Part shown: in pieces, positions 55,601 through 64,000 of the stretch | Layout: every line of letters begins with the position of its first letter | Numbering within the stretch: the first letter of the stretch is position 1 | Source: an uncultured Chloroflexales bacterium | GTDB lineage: Bacteria; Chloroflexota; Chloroflexia; Chloroflexales; Chloroflexaceae | Length of the DNA stretch: 64,000 nucleotides | Assembly: GCA_937925925.1 (NCBI GenBank) | Contig: CALANA010000103.1 | Span: forward strand, 1-64,000 | Reading direction: 5' to 3' | Position numbers and translations under genes: made by a program | The notes under the pieces: generated by a model | What the model was told of the DNA's origin: nothing | Seen by the model: the letters and a program-made list of their open reading frames with translations, nothing else | Database searches by the model: none

Positions 55601-58326
55601 GTGCGGCGAGCCAGGTGATCGAGCAGCGTATTCAGTTCATCCAGCGAACGCTCATTGAGCGCGTTGACCGGCGGATTAGTGACCGTGACAATCGCCATTT
55701 TGTCTGTAGCCGTAACGCGGTGATATTCAATACGGAAGTAGCGATAGCGCTCGAAGATCTGTTGTTCCTCGGCCAGTTTTTGCTGGCGTTTCCAGGCATC
55801 AATCTTGTGCGCAATTTCCTCAAGCACCTCAGGGTTGCGCAGCGTTGTCGTATCACCTAGTGGCTCATCGAGTACCATATTACGCAGGAAGCGGCGCATA
55901 TACTTGCCACTGCGTGTTTCGGGGAAGGCGCTGACCTCGATATAGTCTTCAGGTACAGCTACTGCACCCTTCTCGTTGCGCACCAGTTCCGTCAGGCGGC
56001 GGCGATCCTCGCTGCTGAGTTTGCGCCCACCCGTGGTCAAAATAAAGGCTAACGGGGTGAGACCCTTCTCACGATGTGGCGCACCGACCACAATACAGTT
56101 TCCGACTGGCGAGTCGGCCACAATCTGCTTGTCACGGAGAATAGCGCCCTCAATCTCTTCAGTGCCCATGCGGTGCCCGCTGACATTAATCACGTCATCG
56201 CTACGTCCGTGCAGTGTAAAGCTGCCATCAGCGTACTTCATCGCAAAGTCACCCTGAATATAACCCCACTCACCGTTTGGCCCGCGCCGCCAGTAGGTCT
56301 GCACAAAGCGCTCAGCGTCACCCTTCCAGTTCGGCGCATAACCATGGCCTTCGAGCTTGAAGTTCGCCACATCACCCCAGATCGTGCGCGCCAGATAGGG
56401 GTAAGGTGCAGTAATGACGATCTCCCCTTTTTCTTCATTCTCGGCCACACGATACCTCGTCGTCTGGGTATCAGCGCTGGTTTCAGCAACCCAGACATCG
56501 CCAACCACCCATGGCAGTGGGTAGGTATGCGCATCGGGGCGTAGCGGGTAGTCATCGTTGCCATAAAAATGTGTCCAGACAATGCCGCCATGTTCGGTGG
56601 CCCAGTAGGAGTTAATGTATTGCGGACTCATTAATTCCATTCCAAACTGCTGGACAGCAGGGCTAACCGGCTCGGCGCAGAAGGTACAAACACGTAGGGT
56701 GGACATGTCGTAGGCTTGTACGTCGGCCACATTCTGCGGGTCAGTCATCACTGACTTCAAGAAGGTGACACCAGCCTTGAAGATCTGTACCCCGTAGCGC
56801 TCAATGATGCTCGCAAAGCGCCCGGCGCTGGGAAACACTGGCGAACCTTCCGTCACGATACCGGTACAACGAGAGGCCATTGTAGCCGTAAGTAGATAAC
56901 TCTGGCCCGTAATCCAGCCCGGATCGGCTACCACAAAGATGACATCACCCGGCTCGTAGTCGAAGCTAACACGCATCGTATGTACCAGGCTGGCAACATA
57001 CCCACCATGCACGTGTACCACGCCCTTGGGTTTGCCCGTGCTGCCGCTGGTGTAGATAATGAACATTGGGAACTCAGCATCGAGCGGATCACAGGTACTG
57101 GTGGCATACACAGCCTTAATAAACTGTTCCGTTGGGAGCGCCAGCAATTCCTGCTCCGTTTCGACATTGATGCCCGCTGCCTGCGCGTTCGCCAGCACCT
57201 TCTCGGTCGCCGCTGCGATCAACTCGTGGCTCCAACGATCACGCTCAGGACGCCACAGAATGTCGTGGCCGGTGTGGCGCACAACAACCACGGTATCGAC
57301 CCGTGACGGTGCTGCGACCAGCGCCTGGGCGATAGAGGTACGCACATGTGACTGTGAGGCCGCATCCAGGTTCGATAGTTGATCGAGCGCACGCCCCACT
57401 CCTCGCATCACATCGCTACGTTCAACGGTAATATCATCACGAATCGCCTCATTTACGCTGGTCTGAATCAAATAGCGCTGGTGAGCATTCAATGTTCCAC
57501 CAAGGGTTTCGAGGGTCTGATGAACAATCTCTTGCGCAGTTTCAACAGGAATAAATTTATCAAGAGCAGGATCGGTATAGGCTTCTTTGAATTCTACAAC
57601 CTGGGCATTACGATAACTGCCATCGCTGGTGATCACCACTCGCGCACCGGCATTGTGGATACGGTCACTCAAGGTTTTGTCGCTAAACCCACCAAAAACC
57701 GAGGTATAAATAATGCCCAGACGCTTGGCTGCTTGCGTGTAGTAAATTTGCTCCATAATATTGGGCATATTCAGAGCAATACGATCGCCCCGCTTTAACC
57801 CGAGATCAAGCAGCACCTGCGCGGCCTTGACCACCTCAAGCAACAGTCGCTTGCGGGTAATAGCAAAGCTCACCACCGGGCCACCGCGTCCATCGTTCAG
57901 CGAGGAGTCCCAACGATCACCTTCAAAATAATAGGCAATCTCATCGCCATAGCCGAGCATAACATGGCGATCAACTTCGTTAAAACAAGCATTGGTTAAC
58001 CCGCCTTCAAACCAGCGATAAAAGGGCGGATTATCATCGTTCAAGGCCCGTTGCCAGGGTGCATGATTGGCATCATAGGCTACCTCAACCGTAGCGCCCG
58101 TAGCCGCGTCCAGGCCTGTCCAGCGTTGCTGTGTCTCATCCCAGGTGATCCAGGCTTTTAGGGATGGGTCATACCAGTGGATCGTGCTGCGGGCAATGGC
58201 ACCATGGAAAGCGCCAGGATTGTCCAGAACGGCCTTGCGCTGAACTTCCCAATCGGTGCGGGTCAGAATCGGGTTGCTACGAGGCTCACGTCGGGGAAGA
58301 TGCGCAATAGTTGGGGCTTCGATCAT
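52693..58326 (-). CDS. pcs: Propionyl-CoA synthase (trifunctional)
   Basis: This enzyme turns 3-hydroxypropionate into propionyl-CoA in one protein: CoA ligation, dehydration, NADPH reduction. It is a key step of the 3-hydroxypropionate CO2-fixation bi-cycle. The 1877 residues hold all three parts. Ligase (1 to about 855): YTSGSTGKPKG at 425-435, YWATEHGG, SGHRMGTEEIE at 716, catalytic Lys near 808 in TRSGKYMRR. Enoyl-CoA hydratase (866 to about 1220): FVAGADI at 924, GVALGGGLEFA at 970, GQPEINLRLIPGYGGTQRL at 995. Reductase (about 1240-1877): MDR-type, with IEGAATGTGMDAVKSSA. AGGAGG precedes the ATG. No other bi-cycle gene (mcr, acc) is in the window. Confidence 0.97.
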   Translation of the reverse strand: MIEAPTIAHLPRREPRSNPILTRTDWEVQRKAVLDNPGAFHGAIARSTIHWYDPSLKAWITWDETQQRWTGLDAATGATVEVAYDANHAPWQRALNDDNPPFYRWFEGGLTNACFNEVDRHVMLGYGDEIAYYFEGDRWDSSLNDGRGGPVVSFAITRKRLLLEVVKAAQVLLDLGLKRGDRIALNMPNIMEQIYYTQAAKRLGIIYTSVFGGFSDKTLSDRIHNAGARVVITSDGSYRNAQVVEFKEAYTDPALDKFIPVETAQEIVHQTLETLGGTLNAHQRYLIQTSVNEAIRDDITVERSDVMRGVGRALDQLSNLDAASQSHVRTSIAQALVAAPSRVDTVVVVRHTGHDILWRPERDRWSHELIAAATEKVLANAQAAGINVETEQELLALPTEQFIKAVYATSTCDPLDAEFPMFIIYTSGSTGKPKGVVHVHGGYVASLVHTMRVSFDYEPGDVIFVVADPGWITGQSYLLTATMASRCTGIVTEGSPVFPSAGRFASIIERYGVQIFKAGVTFLKSVMTDPQNVADVQAYDMSTLRVCTFCAEPVSPAVQQFGMELMSPQYINSYWATEHGGIVWTHFYGNDDYPLRPDAHTYPLPWVVGDVWVAETSADTQTTRYRVAENEEKGEIVITAPYPYLARTIWGDVANFKLEGHGYAPNWKGDAERFVQTYWRRGPNGEWGYIQGDFAMKYADGSFTLHGRSDDVINVSGHRMGTEEIEGAILRDKQIVADSPVGNCIVVGAPHREKGLTPLAFILTTGGRKLSSEDRRRLTELVRNEKGAVAVPEDYIEVSAFPETRSGKYMRRFLRNMVLDEPLGDTTTLRNPEVLEEIAHKIDAWKRQQKLAEEQQIFERYRYFRIEYHRVTATDKMAIVTVTNPPVNALNERSLDELNTLLDHLARRTDVAALIFTGEGAKSFVAGADIRQMLEEIHTVEDAMALPNNAHLAFRKIERMDKPCIAAINGVALGGGLEFAMACHYRIADTHAEFGQPEINLRLIPGYGGTQRLPRLLFSRRGEAGLLKALMMIMGGRSITADRAYEVGLVDMVAHGNHDSLSLATRMVRDYVLTKTESDQTMVSAPAGTNGQTAINGHDDPRAFFSAFHYPSAEDGLWPGLAEGYQKRKVLTAEWEKPQPQFVDEYLSMALKHPLIERIVQQSETAGRRKTIDRIIEAIRYGFMHGLVQGLEREARLFAEAVVDPQGGKKGIQDFMDKKSAPLPTRRRISLTKEEEQHLIDEGYLLPIGSPFFPGVTPIPVAQYAWAAVRDEVTGAALHGDPIEVEKEIIIPVERPNANQVLLYMLASEVNFNDIWAITGVPVSLFDDHDRDWHVTGSGGIGLIAAMGEEVRREGRLKVGDLVTIYSGQSDLLSPMQGLDPMAADFVIQGYQTPDASHEQFMLAQAPQCLPLPPDLTLEAAGSYILNLGTVYRALFTTLKVQGGRRIFIEGAATGTGMDAVKSSARNGLYVTGMVSSKARADVVREAGAVGVINRKDPRYAGIFTRVPEDPNQWEVWEAAGHPLLDDFRAQNGGHLADYALSHAGEVSFPRSFQLLGEPRGGFIPTLAFYGASSGYHFTFLGKPGAASPSEMLNRANLRAGEAVMIYYGLDRDPTHKHRSTYPLMDGAGLEAIEAARVSGARIVVVTYTDAQREFVLSLGFGAALKGVVSIEELKRRFGDEFEWPDTMPALPDPRTQLREFKEAVRQFNDLTFKPLGQAVGAYLRSADNPRGYPDLIIERAGHDALAVSAMLIKPFVGRIIYYEDLGMQRYSFFAPQIWMRQRRIYMPTANIWGTHLSNAYEIVKLNDEISAGLLEVTEPLLVDWTELPEAHQAMWENRHAGATYVVNHALPRAGLKTKDELYEAWAEQMQMLASEH

Positions 58327-58489
58327 CTCTTAACCTCCTGCTCTTTTCATACTGCGTACTGTTTTGTCTTTGTCATTACCAAACCCAGACCAGGGATATA
58401 TGCATGCATCTACCCGCTGGTCATCACTAACTGTCTGCTGGAGTCCATTTGAGTTGCGACAGATAGAACATTCTTCGGGGAATACGCAT

Positions 58490-58518
58490 AGGATAACGGA
58501 GAGTACGTCTGGTGTCAA
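58490..58518 (-). promoter_or_regulatory. Putative promoter of pcs
   Basis: TTGACA (58513-58518), 17-bp spacer, TATCCT (58490-58495, four of six) on the minus strand; it predicts a leader of about 155 bases. Confidence 0.6.
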
Positions 58519-58597
58519 GGCGACAAGGGTACAGTTGAACAGGCTTTGTCACCTACCTGTTTGGATAGTACCTACTCCTATGGTTAGATCTGAACCG

Positions 58598-59989
58598 TTA
58601 CTGCATTTCCAGCACCAGTTGAGCCAGGTAGAGACTCATATCCCAGGGATTGGCGCTCTGTAGATTACTCAGCATGATGATCGTCAGGTGTTCATCAGGA
58701 TAGCGCACGATGTAATTGGAGAAGCCGTTGATCATGCCAGTATGGCTCACTGTGCGCTGCCCATTGTGGTTGCTGATGCGCCAGCCATAGCCATAGCCGT
58801 TCAGGTCAGGCGTAAACATTTCATCCCGTAGTGTGGCTGGCAGGAGTTGCTCCGTATAGAGTGCCTGATCCCAGCGATACAAATCCTCGACCGTCGAATA
58901 CAAACCGCCTGCCGCATCCAGGGTCGAGGAGTCAATAAATGGAGCCAGTATGCCGATGCTGGTATAGCCTGACGCCTGATCGGGCTGAATCCACTCGTGG
59001 TTGTGATCATAGCCCGTGTTGACCATGTCCAGCGGCACGAAAATGTTGGATTGCAGAAAGATCTCATAGGGTTGCCCAGAAACACGCTCGATAATCAACC
59101 CCAGCAAGACATACCCAGAATTGCTGTAGCTATACAAAGTTCCCGGTTCAAACAACAGCGGCAGATGTTTGAACCGGTCAATTACATTGTCACGTGTTGT
59201 GCGCAACATCTCTGTCTGTTCAAAGTCGACAAAATCGGTATAGTTTGGAATGCCAGCACTATGATTTAACAGATGCCGGATCGTCACTGGTTCCCAGTGC
59301 GCCGGACAATCAGGCACATACCGACAGATCGAGTCGTGGATGGAGAGTTGACCATGGGCATGCAGCATCAATATCGCCACCGCTGTAAAAGGCTTGGTCA
59401 ACGAGGCCAGGCGCATACGAGTCTGTGGTGTGTTGGCAACCTGTGTCTCCCAATCTGCCATACCATAGCCCTTGCTGATCACCACCTTGCCCTGATGCGC
59501 TACCAGAATCGCACCGCTGAACAGATTGTCCGCCACCTGATCCTGCATATACGCATCAATGATCGAACTCAGACCGATCGGCGGCACCGGTCGATCCTGC
59601 TGCACAACGAGCGTATCAGGCACACCTGTTGGTTCCGGTTGTATCGTCGCGGCTATAGTAACGCCGTGCAGCGGTGTGGTTGCAGTCTTTGTGGAGAGCC
59701 AGGGCGTTGTTGTCGGCAGGCGAGCCAGTACCGTTGGTACTTCCTGTTGTGGTAGTATAGCTCCCACGGGGATCGATGATTGCCACAATGATGGACGTAT
59801 GGGGGGACTGTGGCAAGCTCGTACCAGTATCAACACTGCAAAGACCAGGATTAAACCCATCTGGCTTAACACAATACGTCGGTGTGGTACCGACCTGACA
59901 GGGCGGCTTAACGGTGGTAAACGACGAGTGCTGGCGAGTGGTCGGCGAATCAGCTTTTCGGGTGGGCGGTGGCGGTGATACATGCCCAT
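58598..59989 (-). CDS. Serine beta-lactamase-like/penicillin-binding hydrolase, anchored
   Basis: The 463-residue protein has an N-terminal membrane segment (MGLILVFAVLILVRACHS, about 44-61) after a basic tail, a linker of about 80 residues rich in Thr, Pro and Gln, then a class-C type serine hydrolase domain: SxxK in ASLTKPFTA (about 196), YSN in LYSYSNSGYVLLG (about 288), and HTG in TVSHTGMINGF (about 412). The family includes AmpC-like enzymes, DD-peptidases and esterases; which applies is open. It starts eight bases after a tiny membrane protein gene, so the two are probably coupled. Confidence 0.85.
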   Translation of the reverse strand: MGMYHRHRPPEKLIRRPLASTRRLPPLSRPVRSVPHRRIVLSQMGLILVFAVLILVRACHSPPIRPSLWQSSIPVGAILPQQEVPTVLARLPTTTPWLSTKTATTPLHGVTIAATIQPEPTGVPDTLVVQQDRPVPPIGLSSIIDAYMQDQVADNLFSGAILVAHQGKVVISKGYGMADWETQVANTPQTRMRLASLTKPFTAVAILMLHAHGQLSIHDSICRYVPDCPAHWEPVTIRHLLNHSAGIPNYTDFVDFEQTEMLRTTRDNVIDRFKHLPLLFEPGTLYSYSNSGYVLLGLIIERVSGQPYEIFLQSNIFVPLDMVNTGYDHNHEWIQPDQASGYTSIGILAPFIDSSTLDAAGGLYSTVEDLYRWDQALYTEQLLPATLRDEMFTPDLNGYGYGWRISNHNGQRTVSHTGMINGFSNYIVRYPDEHLTIIMLSNLQSANPWDMSLYLAQLVLEMQ

Positions 59990-59997
59990 CTCTACTT

Positions 59998-60099
59998 TCA
60001 GGATGGCAAGGACGGCAAAATCGCCGAACCGATCAATGCCAGCAGTAGAATGCCTACAATAATATAACTTATCACTTTACGTCTCTGCTTACGCTTCAC
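59998..60099 (-). CDS. 33-residue single-pass membrane protein
   Basis: A GTG start with GGAG six bases before it gives a small protein with a basic head (MKRKQRRKVIS) and one membrane helix (YIIVGILLLALIGSAILP). It ends eight bases before the beta-lactamase-like gene, whose ribosome site (AAAGTAGAG) lies partly in between. The frame is open much further upstream, but that part has no membrane or family features. Function unknown; a regulator or partner of the downstream enzyme is possible. Confidence 0.55.
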   Translation of the reverse strand: MKRKQRRKVISYIIVGILLLALIGSAILPSLPS

Positions 60100-60369
60100 C
60101 TGATTCTCCACAACCTTCCATGGACAATGCGTCGTTGCGACGCTATACACCGTGGTTATGATGCTATACGAGGATATCTGGCATAGTATAGCATGTGACC
60201 CTATGACCGACAAGTGTGCAACAATGCCGTGAGGAAGCAATGCTGGGAATAGTGTACGACGGGCGGTACGTGTCAAGCACCGCAGAGAAGACTGGTTGGT
60301 GCAAAGGCTCAGACACGCGAAGAACGTCTGAACGCTCAATCTCCCGATGCCCGAAAGCACTAACAGATG

Positions 60370-60378
60370 TGCTATAAT
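60370..60378 (+). promoter_or_regulatory. Putative extended -10 promoter of ftsK
   Basis: TGCTATAAT is a perfect extended -10 (TGnTATAAT) 45 bp before the ftsK start; no -35 is seen at the expected distance, as is usual for this class. Confidence 0.6.
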
Positions 60379-60422
60379 TCTGTGGGATAGGCATGCTATT
60401 CGATAGGGTTAGGAGAGTGCAT

Positions 60423-62912
60423 ATGGCGACTGGAGGCAGTCGCAAAAAATCAACCAGTAGCCGCAAAACCACCAGCACACGCACCCCGGCGCGTAAGACG
60501 ACGCGGAAAAGCACCGCCAACACGCCGAGTCCGTTGTTTGAGTTGTCGTTGCGCCCGGAGCATCAGCGCGAGTTGTTTGCCCTGGCGTTAATGACGCTTG
60601 GCCTGGGCACGCTGCTCTTTTTTGTCACCGGCACCACTGGTGGTATCGGCAGCGTGTACGTGCTGGCGGTACAGCAGGCATTTGGGCGCGGGGCGCTGAT
60701 CGTTCCCCTGGTGCTGGGCGGCCTGGGAATCGCTATTCTCATCCAGGAGCGTATGCGTGACACGCAGTTTACCGGTGCAGCGGTGATCGGTACGGTGCTG
60801 GTGCTGGGCATGTTGCTGGCAGTGCTGGAGTTTCCGGCACACACGATTGCGCCTGAAGAGCGTGGGGATGAGGGTGGTGGCTTGATCGGCTATACACTCG
60901 TGAATCTGCTCGACAGCGCGGTCGGACGCCCGGTGGCGATGCTGATTGTCATCGTACTCATGCTGGCGGGCATTATGCTGACCTTTAACCTCACTCTGCA
61001 TGAATTGCTGGTAGCCAGTGGTGCCTGGCTTCGGGGCTTCTGGGCCGTGCTCTGGGGTGGCCCGCGTGCGGCTGAACCACCGCGCTCACCCCTTTTGCTG
61101 CCTGATAACCAGCACGAGCCGACACCGTTCACGCTGCCGCCGGGTGCAACCGATGATATTGTCCCTACGCCGATTGCTGCCCGGCCTACCCGTGCCAGCC
61201 TCTTCCAACGCACGTCCAGTACACAACTACCAACCACCATAGAGCCGTCTGCAACATCAATAGTTGAATCAGCAGCCGCAACGTCTAAAGCAGTTATAGT
61301 ACCACCAGAAAAGCGCAAGAAACCGCGCAGTGCAGCGGCAAAGGCGGTGACAGCGACAGCAGAAACCAGCACGGACACCCCGGCCCAGGCGTCTTTTGAG
61401 GACATGGAACGCCCAGCCCTGCATCGTGCCTGGCCTTTGCCCAGTTTGGAATTGCTCGATATGCCGGTTGAAGGCGGCATCACCGACGAAGAGCGGCGGC
61501 ATCGTGCCCGACTTATTGAAGAAACGCTGGCGAGCTTTAAGGTTGAGGTGCGAGTGATCGGCGTCAATACTGGCCCGGCCGTGACCCAGTTTGAATTGCA
61601 ACCAGCGGTGGGAGTCAAGGTTAGCAAGATTACGACATTGGAAAAGGATCTGGCGCTGGCGCTGGCGGCACAGTCGATCCGTATTGAAGCTCCAATTCCC
61701 GGTAAAGCGGTGGTCGGGATCGAGATCCCCAACTCGGCCATCTCGCTCGTGAGTATGCGCGAGGTAATTGATAGTGAGGAGTTTGAGCATCATCGTGGCA
61801 AGCTGAAGCTGCTGCTGGGCAAAGACGTGAGTGGCCTGCCAGTTATTGCCGATATGACGCGCATGCCCCACCTGCTGGTGGCGGGCAGCACCGGGAGCGG
61901 CAAGTCGGTGGCGGTTAATGCCTTCCTGTGTGGCCTGCTCCTCAAACACTCGCCCGAAGAATTACGGCTGATCATGGTCGATCCGAAAATGGTCGAGCTC
62001 ATCGTCTACAATCGTATTCCTCACCTGCTGTCGCCAGTAGTGACAGAGCTAGAGCGCGTGGTGCCAACGCTCAAGTGGGCCACTCGTGAAATGGAGCGCC
62101 GCTACAAGGTTTTTGCACGCCATGGTTGTCGTAACCTGGAAAGCTACAAACAGCTCGCTCGCCGACGTGCCGATCTGGAGCCGATGCCCTATATTCTAAT
62201 TGTGATCGACGAACTGGCCGACCTGATGATGATGGCCCCTGATGAAGTTGAGACCCAGATCTGTCGTCTGGCGCAGATGGCGCGGGCGACGGGGATTCAT
62301 CTCATTATTGCCACGCAGCGTCCTTCAGTGGACGTGATTACGGGGCTGATCAAGGCGAATTTCCCTTCACGAATTGCGTTTGCGGTTACGTCGCAGGTGG
62401 ACAGCCGCGTCATTCTGGACACACCAGGAGCCGAACAACTGTTAGGTCGAGGTGATATGCTCTATATGGCAGCGGATGCGGCCAAACTGGTACGTATTCA
62501 GGGCACGTTTGTTGCTGATCGGGAAGTCGAGCAGATTGTCACCTTCTGGCGTAATGCCACCCCACCTCCGCCGACTCCCACGCCGTCAGTGGCAGCCAGT
62601 GCGGCATCAACGGCAGACCAACCGGTCGCTGCAACAGACGGCGAATCAGCAACGGCTGTAGAAGAGCCTTTCGTTGCAGAATTCACGCCACCAGCCACAT
62701 TTCTGAGTGCAGAAGAGCAAGATGAGTTATTCCCCCAGGCACTAGAACTGGTCAAACAGCATCGACGTGCTTCAGCTTCACTGTTGCAACGCCGGTTGCG
62801 TATTGGCTATAGCAAAGCGGCACAACTGATCGATCTGCTCGAACAACAGGGTGTGGTTGGCCCCCCTGAAGGCGGTCGCTCGCGAGAAGTCCTTCAACAG
62901 GAGGGTTCGTAG
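60423..62912 (+). CDS. ftsK: DNA translocase FtsK/SpoIIIE
   Basis: FtsK pumps chromosome DNA through the closing septum. The start at 60423 (MATGGSRKK) follows AGGAGAG; the frame could begin at 60393. The 829-residue protein has a basic tail, four membrane helices (about 45-200), a Thr/Ala/Pro-rich linker (210-340), and the motor: MPHLLVAGSTGSGKSVAVNA (Walker A about 486-493), PYILIVIDELADLMMMAPDE (Walker B about 591), IIATQRPSVDVITGLIK. The C-terminal gamma winged helix (RRASASLLQRRLRIGYSKAA) is present and reads DNA polarity sequences. It stands alone. Confidence 0.96.
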   Translation: MATGGSRKKSTSSRKTTSTRTPARKTTRKSTANTPSPLFELSLRPEHQRELFALALMTLGLGTLLFFVTGTTGGIGSVYVLAVQQAFGRGALIVPLVLGGLGIAILIQERMRDTQFTGAAVIGTVLVLGMLLAVLEFPAHTIAPEERGDEGGGLIGYTLVNLLDSAVGRPVAMLIVIVLMLAGIMLTFNLTLHELLVASGAWLRGFWAVLWGGPRAAEPPRSPLLLPDNQHEPTPFTLPPGATDDIVPTPIAARPTRASLFQRTSSTQLPTTIEPSATSIVESAAATSKAVIVPPEKRKKPRSAAAKAVTATAETSTDTPAQASFEDMERPALHRAWPLPSLELLDMPVEGGITDEERRHRARLIEETLASFKVEVRVIGVNTGPAVTQFELQPAVGVKVSKITTLEKDLALALAAQSIRIEAPIPGKAVVGIEIPNSAISLVSMREVIDSEEFEHHRGKLKLLLGKDVSGLPVIADMTRMPHLLVAGSTGSGKSVAVNAFLCGLLLKHSPEELRLIMVDPKMVELIVYNRIPHLLSPVVTELERVVPTLKWATREMERRYKVFARHGCRNLESYKQLARRRADLEPMPYILIVIDELADLMMMAPDEVETQICRLAQMARATGIHLIIATQRPSVDVITGLIKANFPSRIAFAVTSQVDSRVILDTPGAEQLLGRGDMLYMAADAAKLVRIQGTFVADREVEQIVTFWRNATPPPPTPTPSVAASAASTADQPVAATDGESATAVEEPFVAEFTPPATFLSAEEQDELFPQALELVKQHRRASASLLQRRLRIGYSKAAQLIDLLEQQGVVGPPEGGRSREVLQQEGS

Positions 62913-63184
62913 TGCAAGCGTGTACAAATAGGGATGTAAGAGTATCGATTTCGGTTGATCTAGCGCCTGGTATCTCTTCAGCGCATCTGCGGTAGCTCTG
63001 TTGCCGCACTCCAAACAAGCCGCATTCACTGGATTCCCTCAACAAAAAAAGCGCGTAGAACGTCATATGTGAACCACTGATCGTAGATTATCATTTCAAT
63101 GGTTGGCGATCCATTACCCGGTATGCACACCCTGAAACATGCTAGCGTTTCAACGCTATTAAAGAATAGAGAGAGGAAAAAACC

Positions 63185-63469
63185 ATGGCTATTGAAACCT
63201 TTCGGGAGAAAGTACATGCCATATTGCAAGATATGCTCAATGAGTCAGCAGAGGTTGACCAGCAAGAGTTGCTCAATGCATACGCGAATGTGCTGACCCA
63301 GTTGCATGCCGATGAAGCACATCGCCTGTTGACCGAGGTGATCAACGATGCCCGCACGCGCCTGGATGCACGCCTGTCACCTGATCCGTTGCGCCAGACG
63401 ATCGCTACCATGCAGACGACGGTGCAAGATCTGTGGCGTTCCTTGTGGAATGAAGAGCCTGGTCGCTAG
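63185..63469 (+). CDS. Small hypothetical protein, helical
   Basis: A 94-residue product with a good ribosome site (AGAGAGGAAA) and clear codon bias: MAIETFREKVHAILQDMLNE, predicted all-helical, with a weak coiled-coil pattern (LLNAYANVLTQLHADEAHRL). No family is recognised. The 272-bp gap between ftsK and this gene shows nothing of note. Confidence 0.6.
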   Translation: MAIETFREKVHAILQDMLNESAEVDQQELLNAYANVLTQLHADEAHRLLTEVINDARTRLDARLSPDPLRQTIATMQTTVQDLWRSLWNEEPGR

Positions 63470-63780
63470 TGGTTGACCACCGTGATGGTGAAGGATACGT
63501 CGTAACGACTTTCGTCATTCCTGAAGCTGGAGTAACGACTTTCGTCGTTACTCTATGCTCTGCATATTCAGTGTGGCTGGTCGCCAGGGCGATGATGAGC
63601 TTTGCTATGATGCACCACAGAAGTACGAGGGACACGGAATGTAAACAATAAGATGAGCATCTCCGTGTCCTCGGTATTCTGGTAGTATCAGGATTACTGG
63701 AATTGTCGACGCGCGTGACTACGACCTGATACACACTCATCGCTTGCTTTGAACTATGCCAGTACAAAAACCAATGAGAC
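63470..63780. other. Intergenic region with a second pair of GAAA-loop hairpins
   Basis: AACGAC-TTTC-GTCATT (63504-63519) and AACGAC-TTTC-GTCGTT (63534-63549, stem extended to 8 bp) lie 30 bp apart. On the minus strand each loop reads GAAA, as in the pair at 25623-25699. They lie downstream of the minus-strand gene that ends at 63781. Confidence 0.6.
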
Positions 63781-64000
63781 TTAACCATACAACAGCGTCT
63801 GCCAGTCAAGTGTATCAACCACCGTGCGCAGTATATGGTCATCATCAACGATGTGAAACGTGAGATTGAGAAACACCTGCTCGGCCAGGGTACGTGTCAG
63901 TTCGAGTGGAATAACGGTATCATGCTGGCCGTGGTAGATCGTGACTGGCACGTTAACTGGCGGTGGTGGGGTTATGGCAAAGGGTGGTCGTGTGAGTGCC
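63781..64000 (-). CDS. Alpha/beta hydrolase, C-terminal part (cut by window edge)
   Basis: The last 72 codons of a minus-strand gene whose start lies beyond the window. VPVTIYHGQHDTVIPLEL holds the acid Asp strand and FHIVDDDHILRTVVDTLDW the catalytic His region of an alpha/beta hydrolase (carboxylesterase/prolyl oligopeptidase-like). The nucleophile part is outside. The substrate cannot be told. Confidence 0.6.
   Translation of the reverse strand, partial: ALTRPPFAITPPPPVNVPVTIYHGQHDTVIPLELTRTLAEQVFLNLTFHIVDDDHILRTVVDTLDWQTLLYG

Noticed and set aside
63895-63915. A possible fifth operator site (AATAACGGTATCAT)
   Set aside because: Only half of the palindrome is present and it lies inside the coding part of the hydrolase; probably chance.

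Overview
The window looks like chromosome of a filamentous anoxygenic phototroph of the Chloroflexales (Chloroflexus-like, phylum Chloroflexota). Three things point there: a tetrapyrrole supply cluster beside a magnesium-chelatase large subunit and a probable 8-vinyl reductase (bacteriochlorophyll), a trifunctional propionyl-CoA synthase (hallmark of the 3-hydroxypropionate bi-cycle), and intergenic DNA full of small inverted-repeat elements. I saw no rRNA, tRNA, CRISPR array, intact insertion sequence or prophage.

Left part (1-12.7 kb, minus strand). hemA, hemC and hemD overlap or abut, then hemB, hemE, hemL and the cut-off bciB-like gene follow, all in one direction. This covers the path from glutamyl-tRNA to uroporphyrinogen III and coproporphyrinogen III, plus a late bacteriochlorophyll step. 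bchH, the branch point to bacteriochlorophyll, lies just upstream. hemA has a good promoter; bchH has a duplicated regulatory motif far upstream.

Middle-left (13.2-25.4 kb). A 188-bp tract of 8-bp tandem repeats precedes a pterin dehydratase gene and a SLOG-fold gene. Next come a secreted GH39-like glycosidase, a YggS protein, an anchored hypothetical, and a five-gene LIV-type ABC importer in which the binding-protein gene is separated from the permease/ATPase genes by a terminator-like hairpin and a second promoter. A DUF4058 gene ends the block.

Middle (25.7-43.5 kb). Cell-wall and envelope genes dominate: a MurF-alanine racemase fusion, a LiaF-like protein, two PuuD-type glutamine-amidotransferase-fold hydrolases, glutamate racemase, an S8-like protease with altered active-site residues and a VanW protein. 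The standout is a single reading frame that joins a P2-type cation ATPase to a PfkB-family sugar-phosphate kinase. A decayed cytochrome c remnant and several MITE-like elements fill the gaps.

Right part (42-64 kb). An XRE regulator and a phage-type antirepressor form an overlapping pair, preceded by four palindromic sites arranged as a duplicated two-site module: the best candidate for a small undescribed regulatory system. Then follow an animal-type alpha-amylase, a Ser/Thr kinase, a DedA-type membrane protein, hydrolases, a DUF4352 protein, an EEP-family protein, propionyl-CoA synthase with its own promoter and terminator, a serine beta-lactamase-like protein preceded by a 33-residue membrane protein, and FtsK.

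All functional calls are made from motifs and family resemblance read by eye; no search was run.
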